A DNA stretch of 64,000 bases from contig CAVSRD010000004.1 in NCBI GenBank assembly GCA_963730315.1, forward strand, positions 53,646 to 117,645, written 5' to 3'. This DNA comes from VRUE01 sp963730315 (GTDB lineage: Bacteria > Actinomycetota > Thermoleophilia > Solirubrobacterales > 70-9). Below, one piece after another: positions 43,943-52,684 of the stretch (positions are counted from its first letter, which is position 1; each line of letters opens with the position of its first letter). The notes beneath the pieces are model-generated. The model saw nothing but the letters and a program-made list of their open reading frames with translations. It did no database searches and had not been told where the DNA came from. A program made the translations under genes and the position numbers.

Positions 43943-45127
43943 ATGTCAGAGAACGGGAACGGCAAGTTCGGCGGCCGCGAGGTCGTGATCGTCGAGGCGG
44001 TCCGCACGCCGATCGGGCGCGGCCACGAGGAGAAGGGCTACTACAAGGACGTGCACCCCTCGAACCTGCTCGCCAAGGTCTACGGAGAGCTGTTCGAGCG
44101 CAGCGGAGTGGATCCCGCCGAGACCGGCGACGTGGTGGCCGGCTGCGCGCAGCAGTTCGGCGAGCAGGGGGTCAACATCGGCCGCAACGCCTGGCTCGAG
44201 GCCGGGCTGCCGATCGAGACGCCGGCGACGACGATCGACCGCCAGTGCGGCTCCGCTCAGCAGGCGGTCAACTTCGCGGCGGCGCTGATCGCCACCGGAG
44301 TCCACGACGTCGCGATCGGCTCCGGCGTCGAGCACATGGGCCACATCTCCTTCGCCGACGGCTACCAGGTGATGGGCGAGCACGGCTCGCCGTTCTCGCC
44401 CGAGCTGCTTGAGCGCTACGACCTGGTCCCGCAGGGTCTCTCGGCGGAGATGATCGCCGACAAGTGGGAGATCTCCCGCTCCGAGCTGGACGAGATCGGC
44501 CTCCGCTCCCAGCAGCTTGCCGCCGAGGCGACCGAGGAGGGGCGCTTCGAGCGCGAGATCGTCCCCTTTGCGGTCAACGGCGACACCTACGTCACCGACC
44601 AGGGCCTGCGCGAGACCACGCTGGAGGGCCTGGCGCAGCTGAAGCCGGCCTTCAAGGAGGACGGCAAGATCACCGCCGGCAACTCCTCGCAGGTCTCCGA
44701 CGGCGCCGCCGCGGTGCTGCTGATGGCCCGCGAGAAGGCCGACGCCCTGGGGCTGAAGCCGCGGGCGCGGATCTACGACCAGACCACGGTCGGGGTCGAC
44801 CCGGTGATCATGCTGACCGGCCCGATCCCGGCGACCCGCAAGCTGCTGGAGCGCAACGGGATGAAGATGGACGATGTCGACCTGGTCGAGATCAACGAGG
44901 CGTTCGCCTCGGTCGTCGCCGCCTGGCGGCGCGAGCTGGAACCGGACATGGGTCGGGTCAACGTGAACGGCGGCGCGATCGCCCTCGGCCACCCGCTCGG
45001 CTCGACCGGCGCCCGGCTGATCACCACCCTGCTGCACGAGATGGAGCGCTCCGACAAGCAGATGGGCCTGGTGACGATGTGCTGCGGCGGCGGCCTCGGC
45101 ACGGGCACCCTGATCGAGCGCGTCTGA
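43943..45127 (+). CDS. Acetyl-CoA acyltransferase (thiolase)
   Basis: A 394-residue thiolase that cleaves 3-oxoacyl-CoA with CoA, or condenses two acetyl-CoA. Both catalytic cysteines are visible: IDRQCGSAQQAV near residue 96 and VTMCCGGGLGTGTL near the end. The catalytic histidines are in VEINEAFA and GGAIALGHPLGSTGAR contexts. It runs divergently from the hydroxyacyl-CoA dehydrogenase gene, so the last two beta-oxidation steps share a control region with the operator at 43885-43903. Confidence 0.93.
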   Translation: MSENGNGKFGGREVVIVEAVRTPIGRGHEEKGYYKDVHPSNLLAKVYGELFERSGVDPAETGDVVAGCAQQFGEQGVNIGRNAWLEAGLPIETPATTIDRQCGSAQQAVNFAAALIATGVHDVAIGSGVEHMGHISFADGYQVMGEHGSPFSPELLERYDLVPQGLSAEMIADKWEISRSELDEIGLRSQQLAAEATEEGRFEREIVPFAVNGDTYVTDQGLRETTLEGLAQLKPAFKEDGKITAGNSSQVSDGAAAVLLMAREKADALGLKPRARIYDQTTVGVDPVIMLTGPIPATRKLLERNGMKMDDVDLVEINEAFASVVAAWRRELEPDMGRVNVNGGAIALGHPLGSTGARLITTLLHEMERSDKQMGLVTMCCGGGLGTGTLIERV

Positions 45128-45147
45128 GGTCGCCTGGCCTCAGACTC

Positions 45148-45190
45148 GGTATATGTCTGAATTTGTGGGGTATATGTCCTTGCAGACATA
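45148..45190. promoter_or_regulatory. Repeated GGTATATGTC boxes upstream of the GlxA-type regulator
   Basis: GGTATATGTC occurs at 45148-45157 and again at 45169-45178, exactly 21 bp apart, and an inverted half GACATA lies at 45185-45190. Direct repeats two helical turns apart are usual for AraC-type activators, so autoregulation by the next gene is likely. Confidence 0.55.
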
Positions 45191-45214
45191 GCTGCGAGCG
45201 AGCACAATCGCAGC

Positions 45215-46210
45215 ATGCGACAGGTGGTCCTGGTTGCCTTCGAGGACGTGCAGCTTCTTGACGTCGCCGGCCCGGCCGACGTCTTCGACGCGGCTACACG
45301 CGTCGTCGCCGCCGGCAGCGGGGAGCCCGGCTACGCACTGACGATTGCCAGCGTCGGGGGCGGCCGGGTGCGCGCCTCCTCGGGGATGAGGATCGAGCCG
45401 GACGCCGACCTCGCCGAGCTCGATCCCGACGACATCGACACGCTGCTCGTCCCGGGAGGGCGCGGGCGGGTTGTCCTCGAGGACTCCGAGCTCGTCGCCG
45501 AGCTGCCGCGGGTCGCGGCCGGCGCTCGCCGCGTGGGCTCGGTTTGCGGCGGCGCCTTCCTCCTCGCCGCGGCCGGACTGCTCGACGGGCGACCCGTCAC
45601 CACCCACTGGGCCGGGTGCGAGGACCTCGCCCGGCGCTTCCCGGCGCTGACCGTCGAGCCCGACCGGATCTACGTCCGGGACGGCTCGCTGATCACCTCC
45701 GCCGGAGTGACCGCCGGGATCGACCTCGCCCTCGCTCTCGTCGAGGAGGACCATGGGGCCGAGGTCGCGCGCAGCGTGGCCCGCTGGCTGGTTGTCTTCC
45801 TCCAGCGGCCGGGCGGCCAGTCGCAGTTCTCGCAGCGGCTCGGCGCGCCGGTCCCCGCCGAGTCGCCGATCCGGAAGCTGGTCGACGGCATCGTCGCCGA
45901 CCCGGCCGGCGACCACCGCGTGCCGGCGTTGGCCGAGCGGGCAGCGCTCTCGGAGCGACAGGTGACGCGGCTCTTCGGCCGCGAGGCTCGCACGACGCCG
46001 GCCCGCTTCGTCGAACGGGTGCGGGTCGAGGCGGCGCGCGACCTGCTCGAGAGCGGCCGCTCGTCGGTCGATGCCGTGGCCGAGCGCTGCGGGTTCGGCA
46101 GCGCCGAGACGATGCGCCGCGCCTTCCGGCGCGTGCTCGGGATCGGCCCGGGCGAGTACCGGCAGCGCTTCGGCGCCGCCGAGGCCGACGCGATGGCGGA
46201 CGCGGCATGA
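45215..46210 (+). CDS. GlxA-family transcriptional regulator (DJ-1/PfpI domain + AraC HTH)
   Basis: A 331-residue regulator. Residues 1-185 are a DJ-1/PfpI-type domain (VVLVAFEDVQLLDVAGPADVF, VGSVCGGAFLLAAAGLLDGRPVTTHW) in which Cys sits at the nucleophile elbow. Residues 225-322 are a double helix-turn-helix of AraC type (LAERAALSERQVTRLFGREARTTPARFVERVR, then AVAERCGFGSAETMRRAFRRVLGIGPGEYR). The ligand is unknown. Its stop overlaps the HD-domain gene by ATGA, which suggests that gene is a target or a partner. Confidence 0.9.
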   Translation: MRQVVLVAFEDVQLLDVAGPADVFDAATRVVAAGSGEPGYALTIASVGGGRVRASSGMRIEPDADLAELDPDDIDTLLVPGGRGRVVLEDSELVAELPRVAAGARRVGSVCGGAFLLAAAGLLDGRPVTTHWAGCEDLARRFPALTVEPDRIYVRDGSLITSAGVTAGIDLALALVEEDHGAEVARSVARWLVVFLQRPGGQSQFSQRLGAPVPAESPIRKLVDGIVADPAGDHRVPALAERAALSERQVTRLFGREARTTPARFVERVRVEAARDLLESGRSSVDAVAERCGFGSAETMRRAFRRVLGIGPGEYRQRFGAAEADAMADAA

Positions 46211-46980
46211 GCGCGCTGCTCGGGGAGATCGGGACGATCGAGTGGGGCCGGCGGACCAAGGGGATCCTCGGGCGCGGCGAGCGGGCGCGGTTCATCGCCG
46301 CCGTCGTGTTGACCACGACGCGGGCGCTGCCGCGGCTGCTTGCGAGCCGGGCCGGTCTCCGGGGCTCGGGCCCCGACCCCTCGCGGCTCACCCCGCCCGA
46401 CACCCCCTTCGCCCGCGAGGTGGTCGATGCCTGCGCCGAGCTGGAGCCGACCGTGATCGAGCACAGCTACCGCTCCTACGTCTTCGCCCGCGCCCTCGGC
46501 GAGGTCGATGGGCTCGGGTGCGACGAGGAGGCGCTGTTCGCCGCGACCATGCTCCATGACATCGCCTTCCCCACGATGGAGACGCTTAGCGATCGCTGCT
46601 TCGCCGTCGCCGGGGCGGAGACCGCCGCGCAGGTGCTCGACGGCTCGCCGCTTCCCGAGGCCACGCGCCACGACGTGCTCGACGCGATCACCCTGCATCT
46701 CAACCCCAAGGTGCCGCCCGAGCGCGGCGCGGTCCAGCACCTCGCCCACGACGGCATCCTGGTCGACGTGCTCGGCCTGCGCGGCTGGGAGCTCGACCAC
46801 GCCGGCATCGGGCGCACCTTCGAGCGCCACCCGCGGCACGGGTTCACGATCCGCGGCGAAACGCTGCTGCGCGCCCACGCGCGGCGGGTTCGCGGCTGCC
46901 GCGCGGGCGCCCTGTTCAGCGCCGGCTTCGGCCCGGCGCTGAAGACCGGCCCCTGGCGCGCCCTCGACCGCGCCGGCTGA
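46207..46980 (+). CDS. HD-domain hydrolase-like protein
   Basis: A 257-residue soluble protein. The HD metal site is HSYRSYVFARAL followed by ATMLHDIAF, with later His residues in DAITLHLNPK and QHLAHDGILVDVLG. The architecture resembles small HD proteins such as cyanamide hydratase-like phosphohydrolases, but the substrate is not recognisable. It is translationally coupled to the GlxA-type regulator. The C-terminus (GFGPALKTGPWRALDRAG) is short and unstructured. Confidence 0.8.
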   Translation: MSALLGEIGTIEWGRRTKGILGRGERARFIAAVVLTTTRALPRLLASRAGLRGSGPDPSRLTPPDTPFAREVVDACAELEPTVIEHSYRSYVFARALGEVDGLGCDEEALFAATMLHDIAFPTMETLSDRCFAVAGAETAAQVLDGSPLPEATRHDVLDAITLHLNPKVPPERGAVQHLAHDGILVDVLGLRGWELDHAGIGRTFERHPRHGFTIRGETLLRAHARRVRGCRAGALFSAGFGPALKTGPWRALDRAG

Positions 46981-47050
46981 ACCCCCGCGCCGTACGTGCT
47001 GGGGTTGGACACCTGCGCGGTCGTTGAATCAACAGCACTTCCGCCAGCGT

Positions 47051-47080
47051 TTGGCTGCCTGGCCAGTCGCCCGCTATGCT
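47051..47080 (+). promoter_or_regulatory. Promoter of the acyl-CoA dehydrogenase pair
   Basis: TTGGCT (47051-47056), an 18-nt spacer and TATGCT (47075-47080) precede the ATG at 47090 by 9 nt, so the transcript is probably leaderless. Confidence 0.45.
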
Positions 47081-47089
47081 GCGCTGCCG

Positions 47090-48265
47090 ATGGACCTCAG
47101 CCTTTCTCCCGCCGAGCGCGAGTTCCGTGACGAGGTCCGCACCTGGCTGGAGGAAAACCATCCCGGGCCCGAGCCGGAGGGCCTGGCGGAGGTGATGGCC
47201 TTCCGCCGCGACTGGCAGCGGCAGATGCACGAGGCCGGCTGGGCCGGGATCTCCTGGCCCCAGGAGTACGGCGGCCGCGGCGCGACGCTGATCGAGCAGG
47301 CGATCTTCGCCGGGGAGATGGCCCGGGCCGAGGCGCCCAGCCCGGCCAACGTGCTCGGCCTTGCGATGGGCGGCCCGGTGGTGATCGCTCACGGAACCGA
47401 GGAGCAGAAGCAGCGCTACCTCGAGCCGATCCTCTCCGCCGGGGAGATCTGGTGCCAGGGGTTCTCCGAGCCCGAGTCCGGCTCCGACCTCGCCTCGCTG
47501 AAGACGAAGGCGGTCAAGGACGGCGACGAATGGGTGGTCACCGGGCAGAAGGTCTGGACCACGTTCGCCCAGTACGCGAAGTGGTGCATGCTGGTCGCCC
47601 GCACCGACCCCGACGCCCCCAAGCACCAGGGCCTCACCTACTTCCTGATGGACATGGAGCAGCCCGGCGTGGAGGCCAAGCCGCTGGTCCAGATAACCGG
47701 CGAGGGCGAGTTCAACGAGGTCTTCATCGAGGAAGCGCGGATCCCCGACGCGAACGTGATCGGCGGGGTCGGCAACGGCTGGTCGGTGGCGATCACGACG
47801 CTGATGAACGAGCGCGCCGGGCTCGCCTTCGCCGCGATCGCCCAGATCGCCAACAGCCTCAAGCGGCTCGGCGAGCTGGCCGGCGAGACCCGCGCGAACG
47901 GCGGCTCGGCCGCCGAGGACCCGGTCTACCGGCAGCGGATCGCCCAGCTGCACATCGAGGCCGAGGCGATGAGGCTGAACGGATACCGCGGCCTGACCAA
48001 GACGATGCAGTCGGGCGTCCCCGGCCCCGAGGGCTCGCTCGGCAAGTGGCAGTGGTCCGACATCAACCAGGGGATCGCCGAGCTGGCGCTCGACGTCGAG
48101 GGCGGCTACGCGGCGCTCGAACGCGGCGCCGAGCATGCGATCGCCGGCGGCGCCTGGCAGTACTCGTTCCTCCGTTCGCGCGCCAACTCGATCGAGGGCG
48201 GCACCACCGACATCCTCAAGAACATCATCGCCGAGCGGGTGCTCGGCCTGCCGAAGCTGCGCTGA
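47090..48265 (+). CDS. Acyl-CoA dehydrogenase
   Basis: A 391-residue FAD enzyme that introduces the alpha-beta double bond into acyl-CoA. Features are GWAGISWPQEYGGRGA, the FAD-binding WCQGFSEPESGSDLASLKTKAV and WVVTGQKVWTTFAQYAKWCML. The C-terminal SIEGGTTDILKNIIAERVLGLPK lies where the catalytic Glu is found in many members. A second acyl-CoA dehydrogenase gene starts 8 nt later, an arrangement seen for two-subunit FadE enzymes in mycobacteria. That they form one complex is inference. Confidence 0.92.
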   Translation: MDLSLSPAEREFRDEVRTWLEENHPGPEPEGLAEVMAFRRDWQRQMHEAGWAGISWPQEYGGRGATLIEQAIFAGEMARAEAPSPANVLGLAMGGPVVIAHGTEEQKQRYLEPILSAGEIWCQGFSEPESGSDLASLKTKAVKDGDEWVVTGQKVWTTFAQYAKWCMLVARTDPDAPKHQGLTYFLMDMEQPGVEAKPLVQITGEGEFNEVFIEEARIPDANVIGGVGNGWSVAITTLMNERAGLAFAAIAQIANSLKRLGELAGETRANGGSAAEDPVYRQRIAQLHIEAEAMRLNGYRGLTKTMQSGVPGPEGSLGKWQWSDINQGIAELALDVEGGYAALERGAEHAIAGGAWQYSFLRSRANSIEGGTTDILKNIIAERVLGLPKLR

Positions 48266-48273
48266 GGGGCAAC

Positions 48274-49399
48274 GTGTACTTCGACCTCACCGACGAGCAG
48301 CAGGCGATCCGCTCCACCGCGCGCGAGTTCCTCGCCGCCCGCTACAAGCTCGGAGCGGATCCGCGAGCTGGTCGAGAGCGAGCACGGCTTCGAGCAATCG
48401 GACTGGGAGGAGATGGCCGAGCTGGGCTGGCCCGGGTTGGCGCTGCCCGAGGAGTGGGGCGGGCAGGGCCTCGGCGCCGTCGACCTGGCCGTTCTGTTCG
48501 AGGAGATGGGCTACGCGCTGGCGCCCTCGCCGCTGCTCTCCAACACGATCGTCGGCCTCGCCCTGGCGCGCTGCGGCAGCGACGAGCAGCGCGAGCGCCG
48601 CCTGCGGCCGCTGGCGAGCGGGGAGCTGCGCGGCGCTCCAGCACTCTGGGACGCCGGCTCGACCGCGGCGCCTGGCGGCCACTCGATGGAGGCGAGCGGG
48701 GACGGCGACGGCGTCGTCCTCGACGGCGAGAAGGTGCTGGTGCTGGACGCGGCGAGCGCCGACTTCCTGATGGTCGTGACCGCCGATGGCAGCCGGCATC
48801 TGGTCGACCGTGGGGCGGCCGGCGTCAACGTGACCGCCGAACCGTCGCTCGACCCGACCCGCCGCCTGCACTCGGTGCGCTTCGAGGGCGTGCGCGTCGC
48901 CCCCGAGGACACGATGCCCGCCCCGGGCGAGGACTACTGGCCGGTCTTCGACCGGCTCTGCGTGGCGCTGGCGGCCGAGTCGACCGGGGTGGCCCAGCGG
49001 GCTATGGAGATGGCCGTCTCCTACGCCAAGGAGCGCGAACAGTTCGGCCGCCCGATCGGCTCCTATCAGGCCGTTTCGCACCGTTGCGCCCAGATGCTGC
49101 TCGAGGTCGAGAACTCGCGCTCGGTCGTCTACGGCGCCGCCTGGGCGGCTGAGGCGGAGCCGGAGTCGTTGCCCCTGGCCGCCTCGATGGCGAAGGCCTA
49201 CGCCTCCGACGCCGGCTGGCGGGTTCCGCATGCCTCGATTCAGGCACACGGCGGGATCGGCTTCACCTGGGAGCACGACCTGCACTTCTTCCTGAAGCGA
49301 GGCAAGGCGAACGCGGCGCTGTTTGGCGACGCCAAGTGGCACCGCGAGCGGGTCGCCGATGCCGTCCTCGCCGAGACGGGCGCGGCGGTCCCCGCCTGA
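48274..49399 (+). pseudogene. Acyl-CoA dehydrogenase, one frameshift near the N-terminus
   Basis: From GTG 48274 the frame reads MYFDLTDEQQAIRSTAREFLAARYKL, then shifts; with one G of 48352-48353 removed it continues as ERIRELVESEHGF and runs to 49399 as a normal acyl-CoA dehydrogenase of about 374 residues. Later segments are GWPGLALPEEWGGQGLGAVDLAVL, REQFGRPIGSYQAVSHRCAQMLLE and QAHGGIGFTWEHDLHFFLKR. GTG is preceded by GAGGGG. The rest is intact, so a single sequencing error is the likely cause. It is probably the partner subunit of the gene upstream. Confidence 0.85.
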
Positions 49400-49420
49400 G
49401 CTGGAGGGATCGGTCGGGCG

Positions 49421-50449
49421 ATGAGCGCATTGGACCGTATCTCGGTCGCCGCGATCGGGATGACGGTCGCCGACCTCGAGGCGGAGGCGAAGCGGGCCGA
49501 AGCGGCCGGGGTCGAGTGCGTCTGGGCGCCGGAGCTGTTCCGCTCCTCGATGACCCAGGCCGCCTATCTGGCCGCCCGCACCGAGAAGATCGGCATCGCC
49601 ACGGGGATCGCCTGGGCCTTCACCCGCAGCCCCTTCATCCTCGCCGTCTCGGCGCTCGACGTAGACGAGATGTCGGGCGGGCGCTTCCGGCTCGGCCTCG
49701 GCTCCGGGGTCAAGCGCCTCAACGAAACCTGGCACAACGCCTCCTACGGCCGCCCGGCGCCGCACCTGCGCGAGACGGTCGAGGCGACGCGGCTGATCAT
49801 GGGCCAGGCCGGGGCGGGCGAGCCGATCCGTTTCGCCGGCTCCTACTACGACATCGACATCAAGGGTTGGATCCGGCCCCACCCGGCAGCGCGCGAGGCG
49901 GTGCCGATCTACACCGCCGGCGTGCAGGGCGGCATGTGCCGGATGGCCGGCGACGTCGCCGACGGGCTGATCGGGCACCCGATCCAGAGCCTGCGCTGGA
50001 TCGACGAGGTGGTCGTCGCCTCCTTCGAGCAGGGGCTGCGCCGCTCCGGCCGCGAGCGCGGCGACTTCGACTACCTGCCGACCGTCTGCTGTGCGATAGA
50101 CGACGACGAGGCGCGGGCGGTCGACATGGCCCGCCGCACGATCGCCTTCTACGCGACCGTGAGGACCTACATGCCGCTCTGGGAGCTGCACGGCTTCTCC
50201 GACAACGCGGTCGCCGCCGGCGAGGCGTTCCGCCGCGGCGACCTGGCCGCCGTCCCGGCCGCGATCAGCGACGAGATGGTCGACGTCTACTGCGCCGCCG
50301 GGCCGCTCGACAAGGTTCGCGCCCGGGTCGAGGCGACCGCCGAGCGGGCCGACGGCCTCTTCCTCACTCCCCCCACCTACTTCATCTCACCCGAGGAGCT
50401 GGGCGAGTACCAGAGCCGCCTGATCGACGCCTTCGGCCCGGCGGCCTGA
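49421..50449 (+). CDS. LLM-class (F420-dependent type) flavin oxidoreductase
   Basis: A 342-residue luciferase-like monooxygenase fold protein. It shows the N-terminal strand ISVAAIGMTVADLEAEAKRAEAAGVECVWAPELF, IATGIAWAFTRSPFILAVSALDVDEMSGGRFRLGLGSGVKR and IYTAGVQGGMCRMAGDVADGLIGHP. Such enzymes in actinobacteria mostly use F420 or FMN. The substrate is unknown. It lies 21 bases after the acyl-CoA dehydrogenase gene in the same direction, so it may belong to that operon. Confidence 0.85.
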   Translation: MSALDRISVAAIGMTVADLEAEAKRAEAAGVECVWAPELFRSSMTQAAYLAARTEKIGIATGIAWAFTRSPFILAVSALDVDEMSGGRFRLGLGSGVKRLNETWHNASYGRPAPHLRETVEATRLIMGQAGAGEPIRFAGSYYDIDIKGWIRPHPAAREAVPIYTAGVQGGMCRMAGDVADGLIGHPIQSLRWIDEVVVASFEQGLRRSGRERGDFDYLPTVCCAIDDDEARAVDMARRTIAFYATVRTYMPLWELHGFSDNAVAAGEAFRRGDLAAVPAAISDEMVDVYCAAGPLDKVRARVEATAERADGLFLTPPTYFISPEELGEYQSRLIDAFGPAA

Positions 50450-50462
50450 GCGGTCCAGCTCG

Positions 50463-50753
50463 ATGCGCAGGCCGTCGCCTCGCCAGCGACTCGATCGGGA
50501 AGGCGATGTCCTCGCCCGGGTGCGGGCGATCCCGCCGGGGCGGGTACGGAGCTACGGGGACGTCTCGCCCGGCGCGCCGCGCTTCGCCGGCTCTGTCCTC
50601 TTCGGCAGCGCCGAGCCCGAGCTGCCCTGGTGGCGCGTCGTCCGCGCCGACGGCTCGCTCGCCAAGGGCGCCAGGCAGCGCCGCCACCTGGTCGCCGAGG
50701 GAGTCCCCTTCCGCGGCGAAAAGGTCGACATGCGGGTTGCCCGGCTGATCTGA
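50463..50753 (+). CDS. Alkyltransferase-like (MGMT-fold) protein
   Basis: A 96-residue protein equal to the C-terminal DNA-binding domain of O6-alkylguanine-DNA alkyltransferase: VRAIPPGRVRSYGDVSPGAP and RVVRADGSLAKG. Where the repair enzyme has the methyl-accepting PCHR, this reads PWWR. The cysteine is absent, as in ATL proteins (PWHR), which bind alkylated guanine and hand it to nucleotide excision repair. The second Trp instead of His is less usual. It follows the LLM gene by 13 bases. Confidence 0.82.
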   Translation: MRRPSPRQRLDREGDVLARVRAIPPGRVRSYGDVSPGAPRFAGSVLFGSAEPELPWWRVVRADGSLAKGARQRRHLVAEGVPFRGEKVDMRVARLI

Positions 50754-50773
50754 GCGCCATCCCCGCTCGTCGA

Positions 50774-50992
50774 CTACTCCTCGCGCGGGGTGATGCGGTA
50801 GACCGAGACGACCTCGGCCTGGTGCGCCTCGGGGTGCACGACGTAGGCGCTGGGACCGCCGCCGAACCAGCCGGAGGCTTCGTTGTTGCCGACGAAGACG
50901 CCGGGGTGGTGGCGCCCCTCGCCGTCCTCCACCCAGACCTTGTCGCCCTCCTTGAAGCCGTGCTCGATCGCGTCGTCGCTCTGCTGGCTCAC
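50774..50992 (-). CDS. Small hypothetical protein, SH3-like
   Basis: A 72-residue acidic protein with alternating short strands (FKEGDKVWVEDGEGRHHPGVFVG, SAYVVHPEAHQAEVVSVYRI), suggesting a small beta-barrel of SH3 or KOW type. No family is recognised. The ATG at 50992 is the only suitable start. It converges on the alkyltransferase-like gene. Confidence 0.6.
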   Translation of the reverse strand: MSQQSDDAIEHGFKEGDKVWVEDGEGRHHPGVFVGNNEASGWFGGGPSAYVVHPEAHQAEVVSVYRITPREE

Positions 50993-51081
50993 GGGCGAAG
51001 CGTAAACGTTTGGGTTGCGCGTCCATCCCGATCAGGACTAGGATCGTTTCGCTCGTCCTTCTCCTCTGGAGGTGTTGAGAT

Positions 51082-51771
51082 ATGCATGAGGATTCCTGGC
51101 CGAAGGTCGGTGCGTCGATGGGGATCGTCGCCGCCGTCCTGCTCATCCTGGGTTTCGTTCTGGGGCCGAGTGGCACCCCACCCGGTTTCGGGGACAGCGC
51201 GGGCGAAGTCCGAGAATTCATCCTCGACAACCACGGCAAGCTGCAGACGACGATCGCCCTGGGGTTCGCGACGCTCGTCGCTTTAGCCTGGTTCCTGGGC
51301 AGCGTCTTCTACCGGCTGCGCGCCGCCGAGCCCTCCGCCCGGCTGTCGGCGGTTGCGCTGACCGGAGGGGTGGCGCTGATCGCGGCGGCGCTGGGGGGGC
51401 TGAGCGCCGAGGCCGCTGCCCTCTACCATGCCTCGACCCTGGGTGCCGACTCGGTCCAGTCGCTCTGGGACCTCAGCGTCTTCGCCTACCTCTTCGTCTT
51501 CGTCGGTTTCGCGGTGCTCGCCGCGGCGACCGGGGCGCTGGGGATCCGCGCCAAGGCCGTCCCGAACGCGGTCTGCTTCTACAGCGTGATCGTCGCCATC
51601 TACTCGTTCGTGGTCGGCCTGGTCGGCTCGTTCAGCGAGAGCGGCGTCTTCTCGCCCGCTGACGGAGCGCTTGGCCTGATCGCCTTCCTCGGCATCATCG
51701 TCTGGCTGCTGGCGATGGGGGCGACTCTGGTCAGGGAGCCGCGCGCACCCGATCTCGGGGGACGAGGTTAG
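51082..51771 (+). CDS. Membrane protein with six predicted helices, unknown function
   Basis: A 229-residue protein. Hydrophobic helices are at about 10-28, 57-77, 86-107, 127-148, 160-182 and 194-216, with a soluble loop after the first (GTPPGFGDSAGEVREFILDNHGK). No motif is recognised. GGAGG stands about 9 nt before the ATG at 51082, so unlike many neighbours it uses a ribosome-binding site. It converges on the MBL gene with four overlapping bases. Confidence 0.75.
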   Translation: MHEDSWPKVGASMGIVAAVLLILGFVLGPSGTPPGFGDSAGEVREFILDNHGKLQTTIALGFATLVALAWFLGSVFYRLRAAEPSARLSAVALTGGVALIAAALGGLSAEAAALYHASTLGADSVQSLWDLSVFAYLFVFVGFAVLAAATGALGIRAKAVPNAVCFYSVIVAIYSFVVGLVGSFSESGVFSPADGALGLIAFLGIIVWLLAMGATLVREPRAPDLGGRG

Positions 51772-52436
51772 GCGGGGAGGGCGGAGACGAACCGCTCGAA
51801 ATCGGCCATATCGGTGACCGCTGGCCCGTGGCCGGGGAGGATCGTCGCCGGGTTCAGATCGGCGAGCTTGCGGATCGAGCGGCGGTTCTCGGCCGGGTCG
51901 TAGGTGAAGATCTCCGGCGGCTCCTTGATCCCAGGCAGTCCCGTCGCGTAGCTCATGTTGCGGATCACGTCGCCGCAGATCGCGACCCGGTCGGACTCGC
52001 GGAAGTAGATCACCTCGCCGCGCGCGTGACCCGGCGCGTGCACGACCCGGAAGCCGGCGACCTCGTCGCCCTCGTTCAGCACCCGCTCCACCTCGTGGGG
52101 CGGGCCCTCCCAGGCGGCCTTGATGATCCGGTTGACCGGGTGGCCGCGGTGCGCCTCCTGGACCGGCCGGCGGCCCTCCATCGCGTCGACGTCGTCGGCG
52201 TGGCAGGCGAGCGGCACGCCCCGCGCCTCGCAGACGTCCTTGGCGACGCCCTGGTGGTCTGGGTGGACGTGGGTCAGCGCGACCATCGACAGCTCGCGGC
52301 CCTCGAGCTCGGCGAAGACCCGGCGCCGGTCCCAGCGGCGGCCGGCGTCGATCAGCACGTCCTCGGCGAGGTAGATGTTGATCGTCGGCGTCGGCAGCTC
52401 CTTGAGGCGTCGGACGCCGGACGCCAGGCTCTTCAT
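51768..52436 (-). CDS. MBL-fold metallo-hydrolase
   Basis: A 222-residue metallo-beta-lactamase-fold protein with the zinc motif THVHPDHQG (HxHxDH). Later ligands are in VVHAPGHARGEVIYF, ICGDVI and ILPGHGPAV. The overall form is that of glyoxalase II-like hydrolases. The substrate is not recognisable. It is the last gene of a minus-strand unit; its ATG overlaps the upstream small gene by ATGA. Confidence 0.88.
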   Translation of the reverse strand: MKSLASGVRRLKELPTPTINIYLAEDVLIDAGRRWDRRRVFAELEGRELSMVALTHVHPDHQGVAKDVCEARGVPLACHADDVDAMEGRRPVQEAHRGHPVNRIIKAAWEGPPHEVERVLNEGDEVAGFRVVHAPGHARGEVIYFRESDRVAICGDVIRNMSYATGLPGIKEPPEIFTYDPAENRRSIRKLADLNPATILPGHGPAVTDMADFERFVSALPA

Positions 52437-52684
52437 CGCTGCCCGATGCCCATCGTGCCGCGCGGGTCGCCGCTGTGCTCTGCGAGGTCCTCCAGCTCGG
52501 CGATCTTGCGCTCGCCTTCGACCCGGGCGGGGTGGCCGGCGGGCAGCGGCTCGATCAGCCGCCGGATGCGGTTGCGCACCTGCAGCGCGAAGTGGGGGGT
52601 CGACGGGCCGGCGAGGGCGCGGATGTCCTCGGCGGTCAGCTCGTGGTCCACGCCCAGCAGCGCCGGGCTCTCGGCCTCGCTCAA
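52433..52684 (-). CDS. Small helical protein, unknown function
   Basis: An 83-residue protein (MSEAESPALLGVDHELTAEDIRALAGPSTPHFALQVRNRIRRLIEPLP and onward), all-helical, with no membrane segment. The TTG at 52684 overlaps the stop of the CWB2 gene (TTGA), and its own stop overlaps the MBL start (ATGA). Three genes are thus chained by 4-base overlaps, which supports both the start and the gene's reality. No family is recognised. Confidence 0.65.
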   Translation of the reverse strand: MSEAESPALLGVDHELTAEDIRALAGPSTPHFALQVRNRIRRLIEPLPAGHPARVEGERKIAELEDLAEHSGDPRGTMGIGQR

